Shown here: piece by piece, positions 16,420 through 24,961 of the stretch
Layout of the letters: the number at the start of each line of letters is the position of its first letter
Numbering within the stretch: the first letter of the stretch is position 1
Source: Gemmata massiliana
GTDB taxonomy: Bacteria; Planctomycetota; Planctomycetia; Gemmatales; Gemmataceae
DNA length: 64,000 bases
Direction of reading: 5' to 3'
NCBI GenBank assembly: GCA_000531095.1
Contig: HG799472.1
Span: forward strand, 44,126 to 108,125
Program-made: the position numbers and the translations under genes
The notes under the pieces: generated by a model
Told to the model about the DNA's origin: nothing
The model's database searches: none
Seen by the model: the letters and a program-made list of their open reading frames with translations, nothing else

Positions 16420-16901
16420 CGGAAGAGGCTCACGATAGTCGCTTCAAATGATTCGCGGTCGAACGGTTTCCCGATTCCACCGTGCGACCACCACACCCAC
16501 ACATCACGGTCGCCGTCTTTGACCCGGTAAAGTGGGACGCGGTCGGTGCCGTTGTCGAAGATCACGCGCCCCCGCGCCCGCCGGCGCTCCGTTTCGCCGG
16601 GGAGCTGAAGCGCGCCGACGACCTCCGAGGAACTCGGTGCGATGCGAACCGTTCCGTCGCCGAGCGCCAGCGCTAACCCCTTTACGACGTGACGACCGAG
16701 ATCGTAATCCTCAAACACATGGTCAACCTGTTGGACGCGAAGTACCCCGTCGAGATCGGCGGCATTCAGCCACTCAACCATCTGGTGAACGAGATCCTGG
16801 ACGGCTCGCTGCCAGTCTAGTTTTGTTGCCTTGATCGATTCGGATTCGTTACGAATGTGAGCGGCTTGATTTTTTAGGAAGTCGGCCAGAATGCTACTCA
16901 T
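16416..16901 (-). CDS. First gene of HEPN/ATP-grasp operon, unknown
   Basis: The 161-residue product is not recognised. Its N-terminal 60 residues look helical (DFLKNQAAHIRNESESIKATKLDWQRAVQDLVHQMVEWL). The C-terminal half looks beta-rich and ends VPLYRVKDGDRDVWVWWSHGGIGKPFDRESFEATIVSLFR. The ATG at 16901 follows an AGGAGGAGATC, a strong ribosome-binding site. The stop overlaps the start of the HEPN-like gene by four bases. Position suggests that it could control or accompany the HEPN protein, but no antitoxin or nucleotidyltransferase motif is visible. Confidence 0.55.
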   Translation of the reverse strand: MSSILADFLKNQAAHIRNESESIKATKLDWQRAVQDLVHQMVEWLNAADLDGVLRVQQVDHVFEDYDLGRHVVKGLALALGDGTVRIAPSSSEVVGALQLPGETERRRARGRVIFDNGTDRVPLYRVKDGDRDVWVWWSHGGIGKPFDRESFEATIVSLFR

Positions 16902-16930
16902 TTTGTGATCTCCTCCTGTACTCCCTCATT

Positions 16931-18790
16931 CTACTTCCCCTCGCGGGCGTTAAATTCCAGCTTCCAGCGGTTCTTGCCGTCGCGGGATTGTAGCCACAGT
17001 TCCAGTTGCCCCACCGCCGTTACCTTGCTGTGCAAGTGGACCGGCACCACCTGTCCGCCCGCTGCGGCGCCCTTCGCTTCCAGGGTGGTTTTCACGGGGG
17101 ACAGTTCGTCGACCTGGCCCTCCCACTCTTCGACCACCACGCCCGCGCCGTCGTCGCGCCGGACCGTTGAGCCGAGGAACCGGAACTCCGCCTCCGTGCC
17201 CACGCGGACGCCGACTTCATAGCTCGGGATGTCGGCCTCGGTGCCCTCTTCCATGCCGAACGGCGCGACGCAGATCGCCTTGATCGGCGGCGCGAACCCG
17301 GGGACCGCGGGCATGTTCGTTTCCACGCCGATGTAGTACGCGCGGGCCGTTCCCCCGCGGATGCGCACGCCCTTTCCGCGCTTCACCAGCCCGTAGTAGG
17401 CCGCCCCGCGCGCGACCGCGAGGTCGAGGTCCGCGCCGGGAAGATCGCGAGTCGGATCGGTCTTGGCGGATTTGGCCCAACTGCCCAGAACGTTCAGCAT
17501 CCGCGTGCGGAGCACGTCGCCCTTGAATACGCCACCGTTGAAGAGAATCGCCCCGGGAATGCTGGCCGCGTCCGAAGTGGCTTTCTTCTTTTTGCTGGCT
17601 GCAGTCGTCGATTCACGGTTCGCGAGCGCTTCTGCCTGACGCGCCAGGAACGACGCGAGGTGTCGGGTGATGCCCGCATCTGCAACGTAGGGCAGACCAA
17701 GTTCCTGAAGACCCGAGCTGCGCCCCAAACCGGGTGTTGCGTCGCGCGGACAGTCCGGGAAGAAACCGTCGACGAGCACTTTCTCGACGTCGGCCCGAGT
17801 GAGTTCGTGCTTGATCGTGCCGCCGACGATCGACCGGCCCTTGCCCAGTACCGTTACCGGCGCGCTCTGGAGCTTGGGGCGCGCGAAAAGCTCTTCCTTC
17901 GCGTTGCGGCAGGCGTAAGTGAGTTGCACCATCTGGCCCGCGTCGAGCTTCGTGCCCTTCGCGGCCAGCGTTTGGGCCGCGTGGTGGGCGAGCGTGAGGT
18001 CCATGTTGTCGCCGCCGAGCAACAGGTGGTCGCCGACCGCGAGGCGCGTGAGGGCCAGGTTGCCGTCCTCTTCGCCGACTTCGATGAGCGTGAAGTCGGT
18101 CGTTCCGCCGCCCACGTCCGCGACCAGCACCAGTTCGCCGACGGATACCTGTTTGCGCCACTCGTCGCCGGTACGGTCGAGCCACGCATAGAACGCCGCT
18201 TGCGGCTCCTCCAAGAGCGTGAGGTGCTCGAAGCCCGCGGCGCGCGCAGCTTCGACGGTCAGTTCGCGTGCGCCGGCATCAAACGAAGCCGGTACGGTCA
18301 GCACGATGTCCTGGGCTTCGAGCCGGTTCGCTGCGACTTCCTTTGCGATGACGTGGTTCCACGCTTCCGCGATGTGCTTCAGGTAGCGCGTGGTGGCGTC
18401 GACCGGCGACACCTTTCGGGCGCCGGTATCCGGGGCGCGGTGCGGAAGGATTTGAGCTTTGCGGTCCACACCCGGGTGACACAACCACGACTTCGCGGAC
18501 GCGACCAACCGCGTCGGTACTTGCGACCCGAACGCGCGGGCGAACTCGCCGACGCAGTAATCGCGCTTGGCGTCCCAGGGGAGCTTCATCGCGCCGGCCG
18601 GCTGCTCCCCGTCGCCGGGCAGGTACAGGAACGACGGCAGGAGCGGCCGCTCCTCGACCGAGCCTTGCGCCACAACTTGCGGAATGGGGAACGGGGTGAC
18701 CTTCGCGTCCTTGCCCGCGCCGGTGTCCACATAGGCCAGCGCGCTGTTGGTGGTTCCCAGGTCGATACCGACGACAAAGCGCGAAGACAT
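16931..18790 (-). CDS. Hsp70-family ATPase
   Basis: The 619-residue product has the actin-like ATPase of Hsp70 proteins: phosphate-1 motif VGIDLGTTNSALAYVDTG, phosphate-2 motif VLVADVGGGTTDFTLIEVG, the EEPQAAFYAW segment and ILFNGGVFKGDVLR as the adenosine region. A shorter, divergent C-terminal beta domain follows (LSPVKTTLEAKGAAAGGQVVPVHLHSKV). It is not DnaK itself: the C-terminal lid and linker are atypical, and no grpE or dnaJ is adjacent. It fits the Hsp70-like family found in planctomycetes and proteobacteria beside DUF-type partners. A Lys-rich insertion lies in TTAASKKKKATSD. The start ATG at 18790 fits the family N-terminus. Confidence 0.85.
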   Translation of the reverse strand: MSSRFVVGIDLGTTNSALAYVDTGAGKDAKVTPFPIPQVVAQGSVEERPLLPSFLYLPGDGEQPAGAMKLPWDAKRDYCVGEFARAFGSQVPTRLVASAKSWLCHPGVDRKAQILPHRAPDTGARKVSPVDATTRYLKHIAEAWNHVIAKEVAANRLEAQDIVLTVPASFDAGARELTVEAARAAGFEHLTLLEEPQAAFYAWLDRTGDEWRKQVSVGELVLVADVGGGTTDFTLIEVGEEDGNLALTRLAVGDHLLLGGDNMDLTLAHHAAQTLAAKGTKLDAGQMVQLTYACRNAKEELFARPKLQSAPVTVLGKGRSIVGGTIKHELTRADVEKVLVDGFFPDCPRDATPGLGRSSGLQELGLPYVADAGITRHLASFLARQAEALANRESTTAASKKKKATSDAASIPGAILFNGGVFKGDVLRTRMLNVLGSWAKSAKTDPTRDLPGADLDLAVARGAAYYGLVKRGKGVRIRGGTARAYYIGVETNMPAVPGFAPPIKAICVAPFGMEEGTEADIPSYEVGVRVGTEAEFRFLGSTVRRDDGAGVVVEEWEGQVDELSPVKTTLEAKGAAAGGQVVPVHLHSKVTAVGQLELWLQSRDGKNRWKLEFNAREGK

Positions 18791-19069
18791 TGCGTGTCCC
18801 CAGTGTGGAGGGTTCGGTGTTTAGGACCGGGTGTTCGGTGGTGGAGTTTGTGTCCGTCGGTCGCACGCTCTGTTCGGGCGGGGCAAAGCGCTGGGAGAGG
18901 CGCCCGGCGCTCCGCGCCAGAACGAGAGGGAACACGAAACACGCACCATCAAATACCAATCACTACCTCGACATTCTACCGTTCCGGCGGAACCGAATGG
19001 CCGTTCGGTGGTTCCAAACGTAGCTTTGCGTGCAACGCACCACCCGCACTACCGGACCTTGAACACCAC

Positions 19070-20833
19070 ATGAGTAGCGCACCCGCTCCGGTTAGTGCCC
19101 CGATCCCGTTGCCGGTCGGCCGGCTCGTCGGTGTCGGGGCGATCATCTTTTTCGCGAACGCCGCCCTCCTCGTGCTCCAGTTGGTCGCGGGGCGGCTGCT
19201 CTCGCCGTACATCGGTTCGAGCTTGGAAACGTGGACGTCCATTATCGGCGTGTTCCTCGCGGGTATCGCACTGGGGAACGCCTTCGGCGGCCGGCTCGCG
19301 GACCGCTACCCGTCCCCGAAGACCCTCGCCATACTCCTGGGTGTCGGTGTGGTCGCGGCGCTGTGGATGCTCCTGTTCCCGCAATTGCTCGCGTCGAACG
19401 GGGCTTACAAGTCGATCCCGCTCGGACCGCGCATTCCGGTACTGGCTGCGATCTTGTGCCTGCCCGCGGGCTTCGTGCTCAGCCTCCTCACGCCGCTCGC
19501 GATCAAGCTCGGGCTGCCGGACGTGGCCCACACCGGGCGCGTCGCGGGGCTGATCTTCGCGCTCAGTACGCTCGGTTGCTTGGTGGGGAACTACGTTACC
19601 GGCTTCTATTTGATTCCCACGTTCACCGTGAACGCGCTGGTCCTGTTCTCAGCCGGGGCACTAGTTGTGTTGGCGATGGTGGCGCTGGTTGTGGTGAAGC
19701 CGTCCCCATCGGCTCCGGACGCAGCCACGAACGGTGGGCGGACGGAAGCGATTGATGCGTCCGCTGGCCTCAACCCGCACGCCTTCTCCGACATCCGCCG
19801 GGCGTACCTGATCGTCTTCCTCGCGAGTTTCTGCGGGATGACGCTCGAACTGACCGCGTCGCGGGTGCTCGCGCAGTACCTCGGCGTGTCGCTGTTCACC
19901 TGGACCGGGATCATCGGCGTGATGCTGGCCGGCACAGCGCTGGGGAACTTCACCGGTGGGCAGTTCGCGGACCGGCCAAAGAACACGCTGGCGTGGTTAG
20001 CCGGCGCGGTCACGTTCCTGGGCACCATTGCGGTCGCGGGCGTGGTGGCACTGGTGGCTGCTTACGACCAGGACCAACCCGTGGTCGAACATGTTCTGGG
20101 CATCCCGGCCCAAAACTGGGCGAAGTACGCGCCCCTCTCGTATGAGGCGTTCGAGGAACGCGGTGACGAGATCCGGGTGTTTATTCGGGGGGAGGTGCCC
20201 GAACTGCTTCCGAAGCTGCGGATCCAGCTACTCGCGGGCGTGGGCATTGGGGTGATACTGGGTGCCCTGTTGGGGTACTTCGTGTTCGGCTCGCTGAAGC
20301 GGGGTTCCGCCCCGGCGCCGGACCCGCGCTCCGTTCTCGCGGCGACGCTGTGCGCCGGCGGCGCGGCTACGGTCTTCCTCTTCGTGACGATGGCCCTGAT
20401 CTCGCGCTACCACCTGTTCGAGTTGTGGGATCCGGTCGTTCAGGTTTTGGTTTGGACGTTTAGCATGTTCTTCCTGCCCATGTTCGCGCTGGGCATGGTG
20501 TCCCCGCAGGTGATCCGGCTCGCAGTGCCCGACGTGTCACAGGCCGGCGCGGTCGCGGGGCGCGTGTACGCCTGGAGCACGGTCGGGGCGATCGTCGGCA
20601 CGTTCGCCGCGGGGTACGTTGCTCCTGTCCGCCGCCGGTATGAACCGGACGCTGCTCGCGGCCTCCTTCGTCGTAACGGTTACCAGCCTGATTGTCGCGA
20701 AGGTGTGGAACAACAATTCCTTGCTCTACCTGTTCAGTATCGTCCTCGGCGGGATCGTCGGCGGGTTCATTCTGACAGCGCGTACCAACCGCGACACCGG
20801 GATCATGGTGGAGTCGAATTACTACACGATTAA
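19070..20833 (+). CDS. Fused membrane/spermidine synthase, N-terminal frame
   Basis: From the ATG at 19070 this frame encodes two membrane blocks of about five to six helices each. Examples are LVGVGAIIFFANAALLVLQL, SIIGVFLAGIALGNAFGGRLADRYPSP and, later, the duplicate ILTL-type GIIGVMLAGTALGNFTGGQFADRP. This is the MFS-like half of 'fused MFS/spermidine synthase' proteins. Meaningful sequence stops at about 20617 (AIVGTFAAGYV). The remaining 70 residues (PVRRRYEPDAARGLL...) are Arg-rich shadow reading. The next helix continues in the frame starting at 20619, so an indel at about 20615-20620 breaks the gene. A longer frame from 17660 is rejected because it runs antisense through the Hsp70 gene. 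Confidence 0.8.
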   Translation: MSSAPAPVSAPIPLPVGRLVGVGAIIFFANAALLVLQLVAGRLLSPYIGSSLETWTSIIGVFLAGIALGNAFGGRLADRYPSPKTLAILLGVGVVAALWMLLFPQLLASNGAYKSIPLGPRIPVLAAILCLPAGFVLSLLTPLAIKLGLPDVAHTGRVAGLIFALSTLGCLVGNYVTGFYLIPTFTVNALVLFSAGALVVLAMVALVVVKPSPSAPDAATNGGRTEAIDASAGLNPHAFSDIRRAYLIVFLASFCGMTLELTASRVLAQYLGVSLFTWTGIIGVMLAGTALGNFTGGQFADRPKNTLAWLAGAVTFLGTIAVAGVVALVAAYDQDQPVVEHVLGIPAQNWAKYAPLSYEAFEERGDEIRVFIRGEVPELLPKLRIQLLAGVGIGVILGALLGYFVFGSLKRGSAPAPDPRSVLAATLCAGGAATVFLFVTMALISRYHLFELWDPVVQVLVWTFSMFFLPMFALGMVSPQVIRLAVPDVSQAGAVAGRVYAWSTVGAIVGTFAAGYVAPVRRRYEPDAARGLLRRNGYQPDCREGVEQQFLALPVQYRPRRDRRRVHSDSAYQPRHRDHGGVELLHD

Positions 20834-21788
20834 GGTGACCCGCGAGAGCCCGTTCAACACGCGGTTGAAGCTCACCTTGGACCACCTGGTTCACTCCAGC
20901 GTCGACCCCTACGACCCCGGGTACCTGTACTACCACCACGAGCACACGCAGATGGAGTTCCTGCGGCTCGCGCGCACCCAAACGGCCGAGCCGAAGGCGC
21001 TGGTCATCGGCGGCGGCGGGTACACGTTCCCGCGGTACGCGCTGGAGATGATGCCCGAGGCGCACGTGGACGTGGTGGAGATCGACCCGAAGGTGACGCA
21101 GGTCGCTCGCGACCACCTCGGGTTGCGGGACTACCCGGGGCTTCAGGCGATTCACATGGACGGGCGCCAGTTCGTTTCGGAGAAGGCGGCGCCCGGTTCA
21201 TACGATCTGGTCATTCAGGACGCGGTGAACGACCTCTCGGTCCCGGCGCACCTGATGACGAAGGAGTACAACGACGCGGTGAAGGTGTCGCTGAAGCCCG
21301 GCGGCGCGTACCTGCTCACCATCATCGACTCGATCGCCTACGGCAAACTGTGGAAGGCGGCGATGGCGACCCTGACCAAATCGTTCCCGGCGGAGAACAT
21401 CGTGTTGCTCACCGCCGAGAGGCCCGCGCCGGCCGGGACCGCCGCGGGCGATTCGTGGGACCAAACGCGACGGGTGCTGGTGATTTACGCTTCCGATAAG
21501 CCCTTAGACCTCGACAAGCTTCACGGTGCGGTGGTCGATCAGTTGTCCCCGGGGTTCGCGGCCGGGCTCGCCGTTGGGACGGCCGGTGGCGCCGATATTC
21601 GAGCCGCGTTGCCGATCACACTTTCGGCAACACCTTTGGCACGCGACGGCGTCCGGATCTACACGGCCGAGGTGCCGGCCGCGCGCCTCAAACCGTACAC
21701 TGACCGCGAACCGGGCGTCATCCTCACCGACCAGTTCTGCCCCATCGACAACTTGATGGCTGAAGTCTTCCGCCAGCGCTACAAGTAG
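20619..21788 (+). CDS. Fused membrane/spermidine synthase, C-terminal frame
   Basis: This frame resumes the protein with LLLSAAGMNRTLLAASFVVT, two more helices, and then a spermidine-synthase-like domain. The S-adenosylmethionine site reads ALVIGGGGYTFPRYALE and HVDVVEIDPKV. The catalytic-loop region reads YDLVIQDAVNDLSVPAHLMTKEY. The enzyme group transfers aminopropyl groups or makes related polyamines; in the fused proteins the true substrate is unknown. A start at TTG 20619 or ATG 20640 is formally possible, but no ribosome-binding site precedes either. I read it as the second half of the gene beginning at 19070. The domain call is firm; the split is the odd point. Confidence 0.82.
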   Translation: MLLSAAGMNRTLLAASFVVTVTSLIVAKVWNNNSLLYLFSIVLGGIVGGFILTARTNRDTGIMVESNYYTIKVTRESPFNTRLKLTLDHLVHSSVDPYDPGYLYYHHEHTQMEFLRLARTQTAEPKALVIGGGGYTFPRYALEMMPEAHVDVVEIDPKVTQVARDHLGLRDYPGLQAIHMDGRQFVSEKAAPGSYDLVIQDAVNDLSVPAHLMTKEYNDAVKVSLKPGGAYLLTIIDSIAYGKLWKAAMATLTKSFPAENIVLLTAERPAPAGTAAGDSWDQTRRVLVIYASDKPLDLDKLHGAVVDQLSPGFAAGLAVGTAGGADIRAALPITLSATPLARDGVRIYTAEVPAARLKPYTDREPGVILTDQFCPIDNLMAEVFRQRYK

Positions 21789-21805
21789 CCGGGTGATAGA
21801 GCAGT

Positions 21806-21907
21806 AAAAGCGCCGCGGATAATGCGGATCACGCAGATCAGACAAGAAGAATGGGTTGAAACCCTTCTTGTTTGATCTGCGTGATCCGTGTCATCCGCGG
21901 CGCTTTT
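21806..21907. repeat. Long inverted repeat between convergent genes
   Basis: A palindrome of 102 bases has arms of about 48 bases with small bulges. The outer ends read AAAAGCGCCGCGGAT and ATCCGCGGCGCTTTT. It lies exactly in the gap between the spermidine-synthase gene and the methyltransferase gene that meets it. The CCGCGGAT core resembles the outer module of the element at 8299. It may terminate transcription in both directions. Confidence 0.85.
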
Positions 21908-21927
21908 CAGTCTTTCTTTGTGACGGA

Positions 21928-23115
21928 CTACAGCACGCGACTGACGAGGCACTTGAGGTACCCGGATTCGCGGCACGTTACCGCGACCGGGTGGTCCGCG
22001 GCCGGTCCGCGACGCTCGATGATTTGCAGGTCGCGTCTCGCTTCAGTTGATACCTGGGCGAGCAGCTCTTCCAGGTCCGTCATCGCGATCAGTCCGGTGC
22101 AACAGCACGAGACGAGAATCCCGTCCTTCGCGAGTAACTTCAGCGCGAGCTGGTGCAGTCGGCGGTACCCTTTGAGCGCCTCGGGGACGGCCGCGCGGTT
22201 GCGCGCGAACTTCGGCGGGTCGAGGACCACTACGTCGAACTGACGCCCGGCCGCGACCAGTTCTCCCAAGTGCTTGAAGACGTCGGCGTTCGCGAACGTG
22301 ATGTTGCTCAGGTTGTTGGCATTCGCGTTTCGTCGGGCCAATTCCAGCGCCGGTTCGGATGCGTCCACGCTTAGCACTTCGCTCGCGCCGGCGTTCGCCG
22401 CGTACAGCCCGAACCCGCCGGAGTAGCAGAACGCATCCAACACGCGCTTCCCGACGCACAACCGGGCGACTGCGGCGCGGTTGTCGCGCTGGTCGAGGTA
22501 GTACCCCGTTTTCTGCCCCTCCGTGAGGTTCACGAGGAACCGCATCCCGTTTTCCGCGATGCTCAGATCCGCGGGCGGCGGTTCGCCCCACAGCAGTTGG
22601 TCGTGAAGCTCGACACCTTCGAGCTTGCCGATGCCCTTTTCGGTGCGAAGGTAGATGCCCTTCGGGTTCAGCAACTCGCGGAGCACGTCAATAATGATCT
22701 CTCGGCGCCGTGCCAGCCCCAGGGCCGTGAACTGCACCGTGAGCCAGTCACCATACCGGTCCACGACCATGCCCGAGAGGTAGTCCGATTCGCTGAAGCA
22801 GACCCGGTACCCGCCCCCCGGGGTGTTGAGTTTCAGGACGTCGTGCCGGAGTTGGACCGCGCGCGAGATCCGGCTGTGGAAGAACGCCCGATCGAGCGGG
22901 ACATCAGGCTCCCAGCAGTAGAGCCGCACGTGGATCTTGGACTGTGAGTTGTACAGCCCTCGTGCGACGAAGTTCCCGCCGTGCGAAACGAGTTCGACCT
23001 CGTCGCCGTCTGTGGGCTCGCCCTCGACGCGCTCGATCGCCCCCGCGAACACCCACGGGTGTCGCCCGAAGAACGGTTGCGCGCGCTTGGCTTTGAGAAT
23101 CACTTTGGCAGACAT
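21928..23115 (-). CDS. Class I SAM-dependent rRNA methyltransferase (RlmI type)
   Basis: RlmI-type enzymes methylate a cytosine C5 in 23S rRNA. The 395-residue product has an N-terminal PUA-like domain (RHPWVFAGAIERVEGEPTDGD), a central beta region, and a Rossmann domain from about residue 215. Motif I reads VLDAFCYSGGFGLYAANAGA, and VVVLDPPKFARNRAAV is the catalytic 'DPPxF' motif. SCCCTGLI and the C-terminal strand follow. Length and order agree with the RlmI/YccW family. The ATG at 23115 gives the PUA start; the longer frame to 23301 is rejected. Exact target base is not visible from sequence. Confidence 0.88.
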   Translation of the reverse strand: MSAKVILKAKRAQPFFGRHPWVFAGAIERVEGEPTDGDEVELVSHGGNFVARGLYNSQSKIHVRLYCWEPDVPLDRAFFHSRISRAVQLRHDVLKLNTPGGGYRVCFSESDYLSGMVVDRYGDWLTVQFTALGLARRREIIIDVLRELLNPKGIYLRTEKGIGKLEGVELHDQLLWGEPPPADLSIAENGMRFLVNLTEGQKTGYYLDQRDNRAAVARLCVGKRVLDAFCYSGGFGLYAANAGASEVLSVDASEPALELARRNANANNLSNITFANADVFKHLGELVAAGRQFDVVVLDPPKFARNRAAVPEALKGYRRLHQLALKLLAKDGILVSCCCTGLIAMTDLEELLAQVSTEARRDLQIIERRGPAADHPVAVTCRESGYLKCLVSRVL

Positions 23116-23124
23116 GGTGGTCCT

Positions 23125-23151
23125 GGCGAACGGCCGGTGTGAGCCGGCCGG
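23125..23151. repeat. GGCGAACGGCCGG repeat, copy 1
   Basis: A 7-base stem (23131-23137 with 23144-23150) around a short loop is preceded by GGCGAA. Two more copies are in the window: 38512-38540 in the same orientation and 33494-33518 reversed. All lie between genes. Confidence 0.6.
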
Positions 23152-23225
23152 TAACGCATTTGGAGTTGAGGCAGTTGCGGAGTCTTCTTGTCGGTCGGCG
23201 TCCAGCGCTTGCTGAGCCCTTGTGA

Positions 23226-23282
23226 CGAGCCGCGACCGCAAGGGAGCGGGACGCGCTACCGCTCCCTTGCGGTCGCGGCTCG
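23226..23282. repeat. Perfect 24-base inverted repeat
   Basis: Arms at 23226-23249 and 23259-23282 are fully complementary around a nine-base spacer. It lies between the response-regulator gene and the methyltransferase gene, both on the minus strand, so it may uncouple their transcription. The outer motif reads CGAGCCGCGACCGCAAGG. Confidence 0.85.
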
Positions 23283-23310
23283 TTCCGCTCGCTGCAATCA
23301 CGAAACGAGT

Positions 23311-23739
23311 CTAAAGGCCCTGTTGCACCCGCCCGATGTACGCGAGCGCGCGGTCGGTGGGCGTCGGTTCGTTGCGGCTGGCGAGCATCGCGTTCACGCG
23401 GAGCACCAGTTCCCGCCCGCTGATCGGCTTCGTGATGAAGTCGTCCGTGCCCGCGTCCACGGCGGTTTCCACGTCGTTGGCCTGGTCGAGCGCGGTGACC
23501 ATCAACACGGAGACGTCGCGCGTCGCGGGATCGGCGCGGAGCCGGCGGCACACCTCGAATCCGCTCATCTTCGGCATCATGACGTCGAGCAGGATCAGGT
23601 CCGGCTTCCACTCGCTGGCCGCGGCGAGCGCGTCCACGCCGTTGTAAACGAGCTTCGTCTCGAACCCGGTGCCGTCGAGGTGGGCGTCGAACAGGTCCGC
23701 GTTGGACGGGTTGTCGTCGGCAATCAGAATCCGCGGCAT
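23311..23739 (-). CDS. Single-domain response regulator
   Basis: The 142-residue product is a CheY-like receiver. It has acidic residues Asp8-Asp9, phospho-acceptor Asp52 in LILLDVMMPKMSG, Thr82 and Lys104 in DDFITKPISG. A 20-residue tail follows, with no DNA-binding or enzyme domain. It should pass a phosphate signal by protein contact in the cytoplasm. The ATG at 23739 is the family start; the longer frame to 23988 is rejected. No histidine kinase is adjacent, so its partner kinase must lie elsewhere. Confidence 0.9.
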   Translation of the reverse strand: MPRILIADDNPSNADLFDAHLDGTGFETKLVYNGVDALAAASEWKPDLILLDVMMPKMSGFEVCRRLRADPATRDVSVLMVTALDQANDVETAVDAGTDDFITKPISGRELVLRVNAMLASRNEPTPTDRALAYIGRVQQGL

Positions 23740-23917
23740 GGCGCCCTCTTGTGTACCTTTTGCTCGATAAGCATTATACGAAAGCTCCGCCCCACCGGGC
23801 GGCGGAGTTCCGCGTTCCGGGACTCGCGATTTCCTTTGGGAATAGGGGAACGCGGTGATGCGCGAACTGGCTTTCTCGATTAACTTGGGAAGGCACCGAT
23901 CGAGCCGGAGGCGGTTA

Positions 23918-24943
23918 ATGCGAGTGATTCTGAACCCGAAGCACGCGGACCACGTCCCGCCCGGTGAAATGGAGGGCGGCGCGGTCATCCCCTCTTATGA
24001 GGCGCCGGGGCGGTTCGAGGTGATCCGCGCGGCACTGGAGTCCGCGGGCGGATTCCGCTTCGAGGAGCCGCCGAAGCCGAGCGAGGAGTGCGTCGCAGCG
24101 ATTCACCACGCGGCGTACATCACGTACCTGCGCGAAGCGAGTGCGGAGGCGAAGCGGGCACGCGACCCGGCCGCGAAACAGCTCTGGCCCACCGTATTCC
24201 CGTTCGGGCCAAATCCGCGTGCAACTGGTACGCGCGCCCTCCGGGGACAGTTCTGTTTCGACACGTACACACCGATTCTTCCGGGTACGTTCGCTTCCGC
24301 GCTCGGGGGTGCGAATGCGGCCGCACGCGCCGCGGACCTGATCGCCGAAGGCGCCGAGCGGAGCGTGTACGTGCTGACGCGCCCGCCCGGGCACCACGCC
24401 GAACACGACCGTTGTGGGGGCTACTGCTACTTCAACAATGCCGCGGTCGCAGCGGAGCGACTCGCGAACCGCGGATCGGTCGCGGTGCTCGATCTCGACG
24501 TTCACCACGGGAACGGCACGCAGCACATCTTTTATTCGCGCGCGGATGTTCTGACTGTTTCGGTCCACGGCGACCCGGCCGGGCTGTATCCGTTCTTTTC
24601 GGGGTTCGCGGACGAAACTGGGACCGGGGCTGGACTCGGTGCGAACGCGAATTTTCCGCTACCTCCGGGCACCGGTGTGAAGGAATATCGCCCGGCGCTC
24701 GCCGCTGCGGTCGAGGCGGTGCGCCGGTTCAAGCCCGCGTTCCTGGTGTTCGCGTTCGGGGCTGATGCGCACGAGTCCGATCCCATTGGTGGCTTCAAAT
24801 TGTCCACAAAGTTCTTCGCGGAAATGGGGACGGCGGTGCGCGAAATCGGTTTGCCGACTGTGATCGTGCAAGAGGGCGGTTACAATCTCACGACGCTCGG
24901 CGCGTGCGTGACCGAGGGGCTGAAGGCGATCGACGCGAACTGA
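23918..24943 (+). CDS. HDAC-superfamily deacetylase (acetylpolyamine amidohydrolase-like)
   Basis: The 341-residue product belongs to the zinc-dependent histone-deacetylase superfamily. In bacteria these enzymes remove acetyl groups from polyamines (AphA) or act in acetoin use (AcuC). The active site is complete: RPPGHHAEHDRCGGYCYFNN with the two His, DLDVHHGNGTQ with zinc Asp and His, and FGADAHESDP with the second zinc Asp. A VQEGGYN loop follows. The N-terminal KHADHVPPGEMEGGAVIPSYE resembles AphA more than AcuC. The ATG at 23918 follows a GGAGG. Proximity to a spermidine-synthase gene hints at polyamine metabolism; that is inference. Confidence 0.85.
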   Translation: MRVILNPKHADHVPPGEMEGGAVIPSYEAPGRFEVIRAALESAGGFRFEEPPKPSEECVAAIHHAAYITYLREASAEAKRARDPAAKQLWPTVFPFGPNPRATGTRALRGQFCFDTYTPILPGTFASALGGANAAARAADLIAEGAERSVYVLTRPPGHHAEHDRCGGYCYFNNAAVAAERLANRGSVAVLDLDVHHGNGTQHIFYSRADVLTVSVHGDPAGLYPFFSGFADETGTGAGLGANANFPLPPGTGVKEYRPALAAAVEAVRRFKPAFLVFAFGADAHESDPIGGFKLSTKFFAEMGTAVREIGLPTVIVQEGGYNLTTLGACVTEGLKAIDAN

Positions 24944-24961
24944 TCCGGAGACGGGGGCACG

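Noticed and set aside
17660..19069. Long upstream extension (470 residues) of the plus-strand frame ending at 20833
   Set aside because: It runs antisense through the Hsp70 gene, is Arg-rich shadow text, and the membrane protein has a natural ATG at 19070.
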